In this document: positions 7,345 to 16,636 of the stretch, piece by piece
Layout: the number at the start of each line of letters is the position of its first letter
Numbering within the stretch: the stretch's first letter is position 1
Source of the DNA: an uncultured Saprospiraceae bacterium
GTDB taxonomy: Bacteria > Bacteroidota > Bacteroidia > Chitinophagales > Saprospiraceae
NCBI GenBank assembly: GCA_937997635.1
Contig: CALLFA010000193.1
Span: 1 to 40,117 of the forward strand
Length of the DNA: 40,117 nucleotides
Direction: 5' to 3'
The notes under the pieces: model-generated
The model's input: only the letters and a program-made list of their open reading frames with translations
The model's database searches: none
Told to the model about the DNA's origin: nothing
Translations under genes and position numbers: made by a program

Positions 7345-7887
7345 ATGAAAGGAATTGTATTTACAGAATTCTTGGATTTAGTAGAAGAAAAATTCGGTTT
7401 AGAAATGGTAGATGATTTGATCATGTCATCAGATTTACCATCTGGTGGTGCCTATACTGCCATTGGAACATATGATTTTGGTGAGATGACACAGCTGATT
7501 ACTCACTTGAGTAATAAGACTGAAATAGCGATAGAGGATCTCCTTCTACTCTATGGTGAGCACTTTTTTAGTGTGATAGAAAAAAGTTATCCTAAAATGC
7601 TGGCCCAATATTCAGATCCATTAGAGATGTTAGCTTCTATAGAAAATCACATACATGTGGAGGTAAGAAAAATATACCACGATGCAGAGTTACCAACTTT
7701 TGAAATCTTAGAACAAACACCTAAGTCATTAAAAATGATCTACAGTTCAAGTCGTTCCATGCATCGTTTTGGCTTAGGACTGATGAACAGTACCTTTCGA
7801 TACTTTAATAAAGAGTGTCAGATTGAGTGTGAAAAACTTAAAGACGATGGTTCAGAAGTAGCCTTTTCGATTACAATGCTTAATTAA
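7345..7887 (+). CDS. H-NOX heme nitric oxide/oxygen-binding sensor
   Basis: This 180-residue H-NOX (HNOB) protein is a gas sensor that binds heme, and in bacteria usually NO, then controls a partner histidine kinase. The family signatures are present: N-terminal MKGIVFTEFLDLVEEKFG, SGGAYTAIGTYD, proximal heme ligand H104 in NHIHVEVRKIY, and the propionate-binding Y-x-S-x-R motif at Y133, S135 and R137. The length is typical of stand-alone bacterial H-NOX proteins. The stop overlaps the kinase start by one base, so sensor and kinase are coupled. Selectivity for NO over O2 cannot be decided from the sequence alone. Confidence 0.95.
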   Translation: MKGIVFTEFLDLVEEKFGLEMVDDLIMSSDLPSGGAYTAIGTYDFGEMTQLITHLSNKTEIAIEDLLLLYGEHFFSVIEKSYPKMLAQYSDPLEMLASIENHIHVEVRKIYHDAELPTFEILEQTPKSLKMIYSSSRSMHRFGLGLMNSTFRYFNKECQIECEKLKDDGSEVAFSITMLN

Positions 7888-9128
7888 TGGCGATGGTTGA
7901 GAAGAAAGATCAAACATCTTTACTGCAACGGGCATTAGCAAGAGAACGAAAAGCTCGAAAAGCTGCGGAACAAATATTGGAACAAAAATCCACTGAACTA
8001 TACGAGCTCACCCAAATTATAAGTAAGTCTAAAGATGAACTTCAAGTATTAGTAGACGAAAAGGATAGTGAGTTATCAGGGCTTATTCAGCGTATTATTG
8101 ACCCGTATCTTTTGCTTGATCTGAAAGGAAATATTATAAAATATAATGCTGCTTCTGATAAACTGCTGAATTTAAAAGATACTCTTTCAAAAAAACCAAA
8201 CCTCAATCTAATAGAATTAATTGCTCCCGAAGATAGGGACAGAATGTACGATGCCTTTGCAGAGATGATAGATAAAGGATTTGTAAAAGATGTAGATGTT
8301 AGCTTTATGGAGAAAGATAACTCCAAAATGCATTTTCAAATTAATGCAGCTGTTTTATATGATTCTGACCTAAAACCGAAAGCTGCGCAAGGTATTGCAA
8401 GAGACATCACAAAGCTCAAAATACTGGAACAACAAAAAGATAAGCTTCTGAGTGAATTAGTCGCACGCAATGAAGAGTTAAATGAATATGCACATGTCGT
8501 TTCTCATGATTTAAAAAGTCCATTAAATGGAATTAATTCATTAATTAAATGGATTCAGAAAGACAACGAAGGTTCCTTTGATGACCAAGCCTTAGAGATG
8601 TTTGATCTTATAGATAAATCCATAATTAAAATGGATAAGCTCATTACAGGTATTCTAAAATATTCTAAGTTGGATGCAGAGTTAGAGTCGAAAAAAATTA
8701 TAGACGTAAAAAATTTGATTGAAGATATTTATTCTCGCATAAGTCCTAATCAGTCAATCAAATTGGAATTTGAAACAGAAATGCCTCAAGTGTTTACTTT
8801 TCGAAATAAGATTGAACAAGTCATTTTAAACTTAATGTCAAATGCACTAAAATTTACACCAAATGATACGGGGAAAATAATTTGGCGATGTTTCGAGCGC
8901 AATGATACATATGAATTTTCTATAACTGACAATGGTATCGGTATAGAAGAAAAATACTTTGAGAAAATTTTTAAAATCTTTCAGTATTTAGAAGCTCGTG
9001 AAGACTCAACAGGTATAGGTCTAGCAATAGTGAAAAAAGTAGTTCAGTCGCTGGGTGGAGAAATCTGGCTTGAATCTGTTTATGGGGAAGGGTCTACTTT
9101 CTTCTTCACTTTACCAAAATCTACTTGA
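7887..9128 (+). CDS. H-NOX-associated PAS sensor histidine kinase
   Basis: This cytoplasmic histidine kinase has 413 residues and no membrane segment. An N-terminal coiled coil (about residues 9-62, rich in Ala, Arg, Lys and Glu) is followed by a PAS domain (about 65-180). The dimerisation domain carries H207 in VVSHDLKSPLNG. The ATPase domain shows the N box (NLMSNALKF), DNGIGIEEKYFEKIF and GTGIGLAIVKK. There is no fused receiver. Translational coupling to the H-NOX gene (TAATG) makes it the direct partner of that sensor. NO-bound H-NOX inhibits such kinases in studied systems, and the same sign is likely here but not shown. Confidence 0.93.
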   Translation: MAMVEKKDQTSLLQRALARERKARKAAEQILEQKSTELYELTQIISKSKDELQVLVDEKDSELSGLIQRIIDPYLLLDLKGNIIKYNAASDKLLNLKDTLSKKPNLNLIELIAPEDRDRMYDAFAEMIDKGFVKDVDVSFMEKDNSKMHFQINAAVLYDSDLKPKAAQGIARDITKLKILEQQKDKLLSELVARNEELNEYAHVVSHDLKSPLNGINSLIKWIQKDNEGSFDDQALEMFDLIDKSIIKMDKLITGILKYSKLDAELESKKIIDVKNLIEDIYSRISPNQSIKLEFETEMPQVFTFRNKIEQVILNLMSNALKFTPNDTGKIIWRCFERNDTYEFSITDNGIGIEEKYFEKIFKIFQYLEAREDSTGIGLAIVKKVVQSLGGEIWLESVYGEGSTFFFTLPKST

Positions 9129-9460
9129 TGAGTGTACCAAACCTATCATATATAGATAAGCTTGCTGGGGGAGATCAGGAGTTTATAGCTGAAATTTGGG
9201 AAGCCTTATCAACTGAATTTCCCTTGGAATATGAAAGTTATACTGAAGCAATCCTATCGAAAGATTATATACAAGCTGCAAGTCTAGTTCATAAGATAAA
9301 GCACAAATTTGGTATTTTGGATATAACAGAGGGATATCAGATCGCAGTAGAGCATGAAGAGTCTTTGAAAATTGGATCGGAAAATTATAAAGAAAAATTC
9401 GAGCACTTCCTTAAGTTAACAGATCAGTTTATAAAGAAAAATCAACCAGAAAGCACATGA
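9128..9460 (+). CDS. HPt phosphotransfer protein
   Basis: This helical protein of 110 residues carries a histidine phosphotransfer (HPt) site, H55 in AASLVHKIKHKFGILD, preceded by the usual GGDQEFIAEIWE helix. The ATG at 9128 overlaps the kinase stop by one base (TGATG), which I prefer to the TTG one codon earlier. The next gene begins inside its stop (ATGA). In this operon it should pass phosphate from a receiver, probably the stand-alone one at the start of the operon, to the LytTR regulator. The order of transfer is inferred from component types. Confidence 0.88.
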   Translation: MSVPNLSYIDKLAGGDQEFIAEIWEALSTEFPLEYESYTEAILSKDYIQAASLVHKIKHKFGILDITEGYQIAVEHEESLKIGSENYKEKFEHFLKLTDQFIKKNQPEST

Positions 9461-10173
9461 AATGTATCATTATAGATGATGAGTCAACCGCTCGCCTAAT
9501 CATAAAAAAGTTATGCGATGACCATGACGATTTAACAGTAATTAGTGCATTAGATTCTGCTATTGAAGGCATCAAATTTTTAAATCAACATGACATAGAT
9601 CTTATTTTTTTAGATATACAAATGCCAAATTTTAATGGGATTGATTTTGTACAAACACTTAAGGATCCAATTCCTATTATTTGTATCACAAGTGATCGTG
9701 ATTTTGCAATTGATGCCTTCGAATACGACAACATTATTGCATATCTACTTAAACCTGTTGACCAGCAAAAATTTTTAAAAGCAGTAGAAAAGGCTAAATC
9801 TAAAATCAGCAGTTCTAACAATCCGCCTATTAATGAGGGCAAGTCAACAGAAAACCAAAGTGAAAAATTCTTGTATGTAAATGTTGATAGACGACTGATT
9901 AAAATTGAAATGGAATCTATCAATATTATTGAAGCTAAAGGGGACTACATACTTATAAAAACAGACGAAAAAAACCATACTGTCCATTCGACATTAAAGA
10001 AAATAGAGTCAAAATTACCTGAGGACCTTTTCTTAAAAGTACATCGATCATTTATCATAAATATTCAGCGAATCATTGATATAGAAGATAATGGTGTGTT
10101 GATCAAGAGAGATGTTATTCCTATTAGTCGGTCCAAAAAGCCCGAACTTATTCGTCGGCTTAATTTACTTTAA
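9457..10173 (+). CDS. LytTR-family response regulator
   Basis: This 238-residue regulator has an N-terminal receiver (phospho-acceptor D53 in LIFLDIQMP, conserved Lys in AYLLKPVDQ). A Ser/Asn-rich linker spans about residues 114-130. The C-terminal LytTR DNA-binding domain shows INIIEAKGDYILIKT and FLKVHRSFIINI. It is the output of the H-NOX phosphorelay. LytTR proteins bind paired direct repeats about 21 bp apart, and such a pair occurs at 21111-21147 in the nearby polysaccharide cluster. The gene's 3' end overlaps the convergent TPR/beta-barrel gene by 14 bases. Confidence 0.93.
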   Translation: MKCIIIDDESTARLIIKKLCDDHDDLTVISALDSAIEGIKFLNQHDIDLIFLDIQMPNFNGIDFVQTLKDPIPIICITSDRDFAIDAFEYDNIIAYLLKPVDQQKFLKAVEKAKSKISSSNNPPINEGKSTENQSEKFLYVNVDRRLIKIEMESINIIEAKGDYILIKTDEKNHTVHSTLKKIESKLPEDLFLKVHRSFIINIQRIIDIEDNGVLIKRDVIPISRSKKPELIRRLNLL

Positions 10174-12118
10174 AAAGGGGACTTTGTTTTAAATAGAATT
10201 TTGCTGTTATTCCTAATTGGTTAAAGGTAAACCCTGATGCATTACTTGAAGCAACATTTGTTCTAAGGGCAAACCCCTCCAATTGGAATCCTGATTTAAA
10301 TAAATAGCCTGCTCTGAGTTGGAGACGGTACGACAGTCCTGAATCACCATCTTTAATCGCCTGATAACCACCTGCAATTGTTGCCAAATACGTGACACCT
10401 TGACTCTTTATCATATCAGCTGTTTTCACAAAATCTATAAATAGTTCTTGAGCTAAAAATCTTTCTGGACTAAAATACGTCCGTTCTTCTGACTCATCAA
10501 ATGCAACATACTGAATACTAGCACCTAATTTAATAAACGGGATACGCTTAATTGTTTTGAAAACGGCACCATAAAATAGATTACTCTTATTTTGGTCTGA
10601 AAGCTGTGAAAAAACATACTGTCCGTAGAACCCCAATCCTTTAGAATTACTTGTCGTATACTCTGAGTAGAGTTGTCTTTGACTTAATCGTTGATCTACT
10701 AAGACAAAGTTGTAATCCTGAAAAGCCCGTCTATATCCAATTTTGAATTGATGTGTTTTATATTTTGTTTCTCCAGAAAAGTCATAGCTTAAAAGAGATG
10801 GAAAAACATTTTGATCGATGATTCGCGTCGTTCCTAAAATGACATTAGCATAAGTATGATTAAAAAATTTATATTTCAAACCTCCATTAAAACGAAGTAA
10901 ACTTAGGTTTGAAGCACTGACATTATTGTTTAATTCTCTGTAAGCACCATTTGCCAATAAACTTAATGAAGAAGAAAGTGGCACTTCTGCAAATACATCA
11001 ACATCATAGGATTCGTCTTGACCACTGTCCCAACTATATTTAGAATTCATATCCACTGATGGAGCAAGTACCCGAAAACTTTTGCTTTTTAATAAACCTA
11101 AATTAGGGTTATTTGGCAATTGAGTTACACCCTTTGTAATTGCAGACATTGCAGGGACTATGCTATCCATTGCCAACAAAGCACTTGTTCTGCCAGCCCA
11201 AGCTTCAGAATCTGATGAATCTGTATTCAATAAAGAATTGTAATGAGAAAGCGATTTTTTATAAGCTATTTGTTGCATTGCCTTCCGCGCTGAATACCGA
11301 TGGAACGAAGCTCCTTCACTATTAAAATGTTCATCAATCGATTCACTAGCCTGATCGTATTGATGGTTCCATATTAGGGCTTGTACCATATTCCCTCTGG
11401 CTTGTTCGATCATGGTCGATTGGTCAATGCTAGCTGTTAAGCCTTTTTCAGCATATTGCAAACATTGACCTGTCTTATCAAGGAGGTAGCTAATATTCGT
11501 CATGCCTATATAGGCTGGTATTGATCCAGAGTTACTATCTAGTATGCTTAAATATTGATGTTGTGCTTGCTTATACTTATCCGATTTTATCAAGGAATCA
11601 GCATATGCTAGTTTCAGAGATTCCAGTAATTGATGACTTCCTTCTTGTTCGGGAAACTGTTTAATGCCATTTTGAATAGTCTCAATGGCCAATGCATACT
11701 GTCCAGAAAGAGCATAACTGTTTGTCATTCCAATGATGACTGGATAACCATTTTCACCACGATCTTGGAGCTGCTGGTAAATTTTAATGGCTTCTGAGGG
11801 TTTTTTATCCCATAAATATGCTTCGGCTAGATTTAAATTAACCTCCACATCATCTGGATATTCTAATAGCAAGTCCTCAAAAAATGCCAACGCTTTTTTA
11901 GATTCTCCTTTTAATCCGACAGCTCTTCCATAGCAGATATTTGCCGCTTTATTTTTTGAAAATTCTTTTAAAATACCTTCAAAATACACCTCTGCTTGCT
12001 CATATTTTCCTGAATCAAGCATTTGAAAACCCTCAGAAAAATCTTGACCAGAAAGGACAGTTTGTCCCAAAATGAGCAAAATGGTGATTTGGCAAAACAG
12101 CACAAAATTACCATTCAT
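10160..12118 (-). CDS. TPR-rich periplasmic/outer-membrane beta-barrel protein, probable polysaccharide exporter
   Basis: With the start at 12118 the protein has about 652 residues and begins with a signal peptide (FVLFCQITILLILGQTVLSGQ). An ATG at 12202 would add 28 residues and overlap the divergent gene. Residues of about 30-370 are a chain of TPR repeats. The last 270 or so residues alternate in the way of an outer-membrane beta-barrel and end in an aromatic-rich strand. A TPR superhelix fused to a barrel is the layout of BcsC, PgaA and PelB, which pass exopolysaccharide through the outer membrane. The neighbouring flippase and glycosyltransferase support that role. Assignment to one of these families is not certain. 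Confidence 0.75.
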   Translation of the reverse strand: MNGNFVLFCQITILLILGQTVLSGQDFSEGFQMLDSGKYEQAEVYFEGILKEFSKNKAANICYGRAVGLKGESKKALAFFEDLLLEYPDDVEVNLNLAEAYLWDKKPSEAIKIYQQLQDRGENGYPVIIGMTNSYALSGQYALAIETIQNGIKQFPEQEGSHQLLESLKLAYADSLIKSDKYKQAQHQYLSILDSNSGSIPAYIGMTNISYLLDKTGQCLQYAEKGLTASIDQSTMIEQARGNMVQALIWNHQYDQASESIDEHFNSEGASFHRYSARKAMQQIAYKKSLSHYNSLLNTDSSDSEAWAGRTSALLAMDSIVPAMSAITKGVTQLPNNPNLGLLKSKSFRVLAPSVDMNSKYSWDSGQDESYDVDVFAEVPLSSSLSLLANGAYRELNNNVSASNLSLLRFNGGLKYKFFNHTYANVILGTTRIIDQNVFPSLLSYDFSGETKYKTHQFKIGYRRAFQDYNFVLVDQRLSQRQLYSEYTTSNSKGLGFYGQYVFSQLSDQNKSNLFYGAVFKTIKRIPFIKLGASIQYVAFDESEERTYFSPERFLAQELFIDFVKTADMIKSQGVTYLATIAGGYQAIKDGDSGLSYRLQLRAGYLFKSGFQLEGFALRTNVASSNASGFTFNQLGITAKFYLKQSPLFKVN

Positions 12119-12202
12119 CGACAGCAATCTACCACTCAACGATAGTTTCACCTGTTGCCCTAATAAACAACCCACCTTTACATCATGATTCAGTCTAAAC
12201 AT

Positions 12203-13504
12203 ATGAAACGATTTATACCATTGTTCCCGAGCAAAGGTAAGCTAAACATTAGTGGAGAGCAATGGTTTATGCTCAGCGCGATGATTGTTAATGCAGGAAA
12301 CTACCTATATAATCTGGTTATCGGCAGGATGCTGGGACCTGAAAAATTCGCTGAAGCTTCACTCCTCGTCACTCTATTACTCATCTTATCGTTTCTTGCC
12401 ATGACCTTCCAGTTGACTGCTGCAAAATTTACAGCTGAGTCTGATTCAGCATTAGGGCAGAAGACAATACAAGTGTTACATAAATATGGATTGAGGCTCG
12501 GCTTAGTCCTTTCTGTTTTATTAGCCGTTTTTGCGTTTGAATTCAGTTCTTTTTTTAATTCTGACTCATCTTTAACGTTTATCGTATTTGCTCTCTGTAT
12601 TCCAGCTTATATTTTGATGAGTATCGGTAGAGGACAAATTCAAGGTAGAAGATCTTTTTACAAGCTCGCTACTAGTTACCAATTAGAAATGTTGGTAAGA
12701 CTATTCTTAACGGTTGGCCTCCTCTTTATTCTGAATATCGATACAAGCGTAACGATCAGTATTGGGATCGTAGCCTCTGTCTTTCTTGGATATTTACCTG
12801 TTAGGATAATACCCCAGAAAAAACAAGTTACCAAGCAGACATTATCTAGGGCTGTGCTGATTTTTGCCTTATATACTTCTGTATATGAACTCTCGCTAGT
12901 ACTCATCAATAATACCGATATACTTTTGGTAAAACATTACTTCCCAGCAGATCAGGCAGGATTATACGCCGCATTAGCTATGATCGGAAGAGTGGTATTC
13001 TTTGTTGCTTGGATGTTTGCAATGGTCTTATTACCAAATGTAATTGCAACTGAAAAATCTGGTAGAGACAGCAGTCCCTTATTATGGAAATATATTGTTT
13101 ATACAAGCATTTTGGGAGCACTTGTGTCTGGGTTTAGTTACTTGCTTCCAGAATTCATTATTCATATTTTATTTGGATCAGCATACATCTCAATAGCACC
13201 TCTACTTTGGCTATATGCTTTAGCAACGTCATTGTTTGCAATCAGCAATATGTTTGCTTATTATTTTCTCTCTAAGAGTGTGTATACACCTGTATATCTG
13301 ACTCTTGGGTTTGGCATTCTTCAAGTCCTATCAGTCATTTGGTTTCATGATACCTTGTTGCAAGTGGTAGTGGTACAATTGCTATTAATGGCAACACTCC
13401 TGATTATGCAAGTCTTCCATTACAGATGGTTTTGCTGGAAACAATCATCAAACATACTTCCTCTGACAACAACGACCATTGACCGAACCATTTCTGCCAC
13501 TTAA
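12203..13504 (+). CDS. Polysaccharide flippase (Wzx/MATE-like membrane protein)
   Basis: This integral membrane protein of about 433 residues has roughly 12 predicted helices and belongs to the oligosaccharide flippase/polysaccharide biosynthesis superfamily. Typical features are the N-terminal NAGNYLYNLVIGRMLGPEKFAEA stretch (residue numbers about 27-50) and the mid-protein segment LVLINNTDILLVKHYF. I start at the ATG at 12203; another in-frame ATG is at 12185. It is divergent from the TPR/barrel gene, with an 84-base gap, and is followed by a GT4 gene. It should move lipid-linked or nascent polysaccharide across the inner membrane. The substrate is unknown. Confidence 0.85.
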   Translation: MKRFIPLFPSKGKLNISGEQWFMLSAMIVNAGNYLYNLVIGRMLGPEKFAEASLLVTLLLILSFLAMTFQLTAAKFTAESDSALGQKTIQVLHKYGLRLGLVLSVLLAVFAFEFSSFFNSDSSLTFIVFALCIPAYILMSIGRGQIQGRRSFYKLATSYQLEMLVRLFLTVGLLFILNIDTSVTISIGIVASVFLGYLPVRIIPQKKQVTKQTLSRAVLIFALYTSVYELSLVLINNTDILLVKHYFPADQAGLYAALAMIGRVVFFVAWMFAMVLLPNVIATEKSGRDSSPLLWKYIVYTSILGALVSGFSYLLPEFIIHILFGSAYISIAPLLWLYALATSLFAISNMFAYYFLSKSVYTPVYLTLGFGILQVLSVIWFHDTLLQVVVVQLLLMATLLIMQVFHYRWFCWKQSSNILPLTTTTIDRTISAT

Positions 13505-13578
13505 CGAATAAGCTGACATCCGGCTACTAATAGAATCATCTTTGAAATAGAATTAATCATTAATAAAAATTTATAAAA

Positions 13579-14793
13579 ATGAAACTCGCAATTGTCACAG
13601 CATACCCACCAAGTAAAGTAACACTCAACGAATATGCCTACCATTTGGTAAAGGCATTTAGAAAGAATAATGATATCACAGAGCTTGTCCTTTTGACTGA
13701 TAAAGTTAACGGCCATTATACTGAGTTTGATTCAGACGGCTGTAAAGTAGTCATCAATCCATGCTGGAAATTTAATGCATACACCAATGTTTTCACCGTA
13801 ACGAACGCTATCCGACAAGCAAAGCCAGACGCGGTGTTGTATAATCTACAGTTTATGAAGTTTGGAGATAATAAACTTGCTGCTGCACTTGGTTTGTTTT
13901 TACCTGCGATAACAAAAATGATGGGAATTTTGACTGTCGTGTTGTTGCACAATATTATGGAAACTGTAGATCTTGATACGGCAGGATTTACCAAAAATCA
14001 ACTACTGAAGAAACTATTCCATCAGATTGGCCGATTTTTGACGAAGTGTATTCTGAAAGCAAACAAAGTTGCAGTCACCATGCCAAGCTATGTCAATATT
14101 TTGGAAAAAGAATATGGTGCTGACAATGTATTGCATATACCGCACGGCACCTTCGAAGTGGCAAAAGAACCCAATTATAATTTACCAGCGGGTCCTCTAC
14201 AAGTCATGGCTTTTGGGAAATTTGGCACATACAAAAAAGTCGAAGAAATGATTGAAGCCGTAGAATTAGTCAGAGAAGAAACATCTTTGGATATAGAAAT
14301 AGTCATTGCAGGAACAGACAATCCAAACGTAAAAGGGTATTTGAATGATGTTGCCGATAAATACAAGCATGTTTCCAAATTGCGATTTACAGGTTATGTG
14401 CCTGAAGAAGACGTCGAAAGAATTTTCACAGAAAGTGCGGTTGCTGTCTTTCCATACAGTTCGACTACAGGAAGTTCTGGTGTTCTGCACCAAGCTGGAA
14501 GTTTTGGAAAAGCCGTCATTATGCCTGACCTTGGAGATCTAGCGATGTTGGTTAAGGATGAAGGATATACAGGAGAATTTTTTAAGCCAGGGAGTATCAA
14601 AAGTTTAGCTAATGCAATAAAAAAGATTTTGCTAGAACCTAGATATCGAGTACAAATGGGCCAGCAAAATTATAAAGCTGCAACGGCATACCCTATGTCT
14701 AAAATAGCGAGTATGTATGTGGATACTTTTCGGGTTCAAGATCAAAAGAAAGCAATTAAGCCCTCTACTCCTTTTCAGTATGACTTGATTTAA
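13579..14793 (+). CDS. Glycosyltransferase family 4 protein
   Basis: This 404-residue GT-B fold protein has an N-terminal acceptor domain starting MKLAIVTAYPPSKVTLNEYAY. The C-terminal donor-binding half contains LQVMAFGKFGTYKKVEE, LRFTGYVPEEDVERIF and the loop FPYSSTTGSSGVLHQAGSFG. These are hallmarks of GT4 retaining transferases. No signal peptide is present, so it acts at the cytoplasmic face. It lies 74 bases after the flippase in the same direction and probably supplies sugar units for the polymer that this cluster exports. The donor sugar cannot be read from the sequence. Confidence 0.9.
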   Translation: MKLAIVTAYPPSKVTLNEYAYHLVKAFRKNNDITELVLLTDKVNGHYTEFDSDGCKVVINPCWKFNAYTNVFTVTNAIRQAKPDAVLYNLQFMKFGDNKLAAALGLFLPAITKMMGILTVVLLHNIMETVDLDTAGFTKNQLLKKLFHQIGRFLTKCILKANKVAVTMPSYVNILEKEYGADNVLHIPHGTFEVAKEPNYNLPAGPLQVMAFGKFGTYKKVEEMIEAVELVREETSLDIEIVIAGTDNPNVKGYLNDVADKYKHVSKLRFTGYVPEEDVERIFTESAVAVFPYSSTTGSSGVLHQAGSFGKAVIMPDLGDLAMLVKDEGYTGEFFKPGSIKSLANAIKKILLEPRYRVQMGQQNYKAATAYPMSKIASMYVDTFRVQDQKKAIKPSTPFQYDLI

Positions 14794-14802
14794 TAAATTC
14801 TC

Positions 14803-15025
14803 AACGGGACGACCTATAATTTTCAAATAAACAAGGTCGTCCCGTTGGGACTTCTCGTCGAGACATTACAAAAGCAAGGAACGATGTCCCTGCTATTGAT
14901 GATACCCCATTGGGGTATTGCAGGCAAAAACAAATTGTATAAAAGCCCTGAAAGGGCGCTAGACTATAGCCAAGGGTACAACCCTTGGAAAAAGAATTAT
15001 GTTATAACATAAGCCCTGAAAGGGC
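14803..15025. repeat. Cluster of REP-like palindromes
   Basis: Five hairpins are packed here: AACGGGACGACCT with its inverse (14803-14815 and 14834-14846), ATACCCC-ATT-GGGGTAT (14902-14918), GCCCTGAAAGGGC (14945-14957), CCAAGGGT-ACA-ACCCTTGG (14970-14988) and GCCCTGAAAGGGC again (15013-15025). The first is not followed by a T-run, so it is not a clear terminator. The GCCCTGAAAGGGC and CCAAGGG...CCCTTGG units look like dispersed REP-type repeats that IS200-like RAYT transposases mobilise. No RAYT gene is in the window. Confidence 0.65.
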
Positions 15026-15124
15026 GTAAGCAAAAACACCATGAGTCAATAAAGATTCTATCATTTTTATTGCTTTTATAAATGGTAAAATGCAAATAAG
15101 ATTTTGTCGCGCAATCAATGTGCG

Positions 15125-16636
15125 TTATTCAGTAAATTCATTAAACGCAGGCTTAGCTACTCCGTCTGTATCTACCAAACCATAATGTCTTTGATAAGCT
15201 TTTCGCCAAGGACGACGACCAACAACAGTTGTAGGCACAGTCTGAAAATCATGAAGAGTCCAAGAAATATAGCCAAGATTAAGTTGAGTAATTACCTCTA
15301 GTAGTTCAGCATAATACTTGGCTTGTTTTGTTTCTGAAAATTGTACTGGATTCCAAAAACCTGTATAAGAAGTCATACCGAATTCTGTCAAAACGATCGG
15401 TCTATCTACTTTCTTACTAAGTGCTTGATATTGTTCTGAAAGTTGATCCGATGTGCCATAAAAATGAAAAGAAACAAAATCTAATTGCTTTGAAAGGGTA
15501 CTGGCTATTTCAGCATTACTCCAACCTATCGTGATTGGACGATCAGAATCTATTGATCTGATTACTTCAATTTTGTGTTTTAACCAATCAAGTACTAAAG
15601 GTTCTCCTCGATTTTCGAAGTCTAAATCTGCTTCATTTTTTAAATCATAGGCTAAAATGGCTGGATGATTTTTCAACACCATTACTAGTGTTCTCAAATG
15701 TTGATCTGTTGCTCTCCAATCATTAATGCCATAATCACCATAAAAATCAAAGAACGTAACGATGACTTTTATCTCTGATTCATGTGCTAAGGTCAAGAAA
15801 TGTAGAAGACGATTTAGTTTTACAGTATCAATAGTGGCTCCACCAAAATCATCGTACTGTAGAAATATTCTAATGACATTTCCTTTTATCTCCTTTATAA
15901 GGTCCATGTCTTGAGTATATACGTCATCTTTTATTTCTTCATTTAAAAGATTCCATGGCGAACTAGCAGGATAATAATTAACGCCTTTCAAATGGCTAAA
16001 CTCTAATTCTTTGTTTATGATTAAATCTTCTTTTTTGGGTTCATTTATTAAAGACTTATAAGCACTAATCCGCCATCGTCCATCTTCTAAAACACAAATT
16101 ATTTCATAAGTCTTTGTTTCATTAAATCGGTCTACAAGTACATTGTTTTTAAATAATTGACGATAGCTTTTTATTTTATCTGTAAACGCAATCACCGATT
16201 GATCCATACTATGAAATTGGATATCAATATGATGTGACAGACTCACACTTTTTTCGGAAATTGATTTTGTTTTATTTCCTATAAAATGGTGTTCCCAAAT
16301 ATTAACTAGCTCTTCTGTAAAGTGATCTTTGAGATAAGTGATATCATTAGTTGTTCTGGCATCCGCTAGGGCATCCAAAGCATCGATATAATCTTTTTTG
16401 AATTGATTTAAAGTGACCTTCAATGGGACAGCTCCTTCATTCACATCATCTTTTAAAGTAATGACAGGCATGGTACGATTATCATCAGAAGGAACAAATA
16501 ATAGAGAACCTCGATCTGCACCTTGATTCATATAAGCTAAGATTCTTCCAATACCAGCCAATAAAATAGCGAGTACCAATACATATGCTATCCCAAGCAA
16601 TCCACGCCTTATCCACTTTTCTTTACGCTTATTCAT
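15125..16636 (-). CDS. Membrane-anchored glycoside hydrolase (cellulase-like TIM barrel) with NTF2-like domain
   Basis: From the ATG at 16636 the protein has 503 residues. A single N-terminal membrane helix after a basic stretch (NKRKEKWIRR) anchors it with the bulk outside. Residues of about 75-200 resemble an NTF2-like fold. From about 215 on it is a TIM-barrel glycoside hydrolase of the GH5/GH-A clan type, with acid/base E335 in DLKNEADL and nucleophile E418 in VLTEFGM. It is the last gene of the minus-strand operon beginning at 20920. In such a cluster it probably trims or processes the polysaccharide, as PelA or BcsZ do elsewhere. The linkage specificity is unknown. An ATG at 16651 is an alternative start. 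Confidence 0.8.
   Translation of the reverse strand: MNKRKEKWIRRGLLGIAYVLVLAILLAGIGRILAYMNQGADRGSLLFVPSDDNRTMPVITLKDDVNEGAVPLKVTLNQFKKDYIDALDALADARTTNDITYLKDHFTEELVNIWEHHFIGNKTKSISEKSVSLSHHIDIQFHSMDQSVIAFTDKIKSYRQLFKNNVLVDRFNETKTYEIICVLEDGRWRISAYKSLINEPKKEDLIINKELEFSHLKGVNYYPASSPWNLLNEEIKDDVYTQDMDLIKEIKGNVIRIFLQYDDFGGATIDTVKLNRLLHFLTLAHESEIKVIVTFFDFYGDYGINDWRATDQHLRTLVMVLKNHPAILAYDLKNEADLDFENRGEPLVLDWLKHKIEVIRSIDSDRPITIGWSNAEIASTLSKQLDFVSFHFYGTSDQLSEQYQALSKKVDRPIVLTEFGMTSYTGFWNPVQFSETKQAKYYAELLEVITQLNLGYISWTLHDFQTVPTTVVGRRPWRKAYQRHYGLVDTDGVAKPAFNEFTE

Noticed and set aside
13501..14826. Many short frames overlapping the GT4 gene on both strands.
   Set aside because: They are shadows of a well-supported glycosyltransferase and show no independent coding signal.
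14902..15025. CRISPR-like array.
   Set aside because: The repeats are short palindromes of different sequence with irregular spacing and no conserved direct repeat of 25-40 bases.
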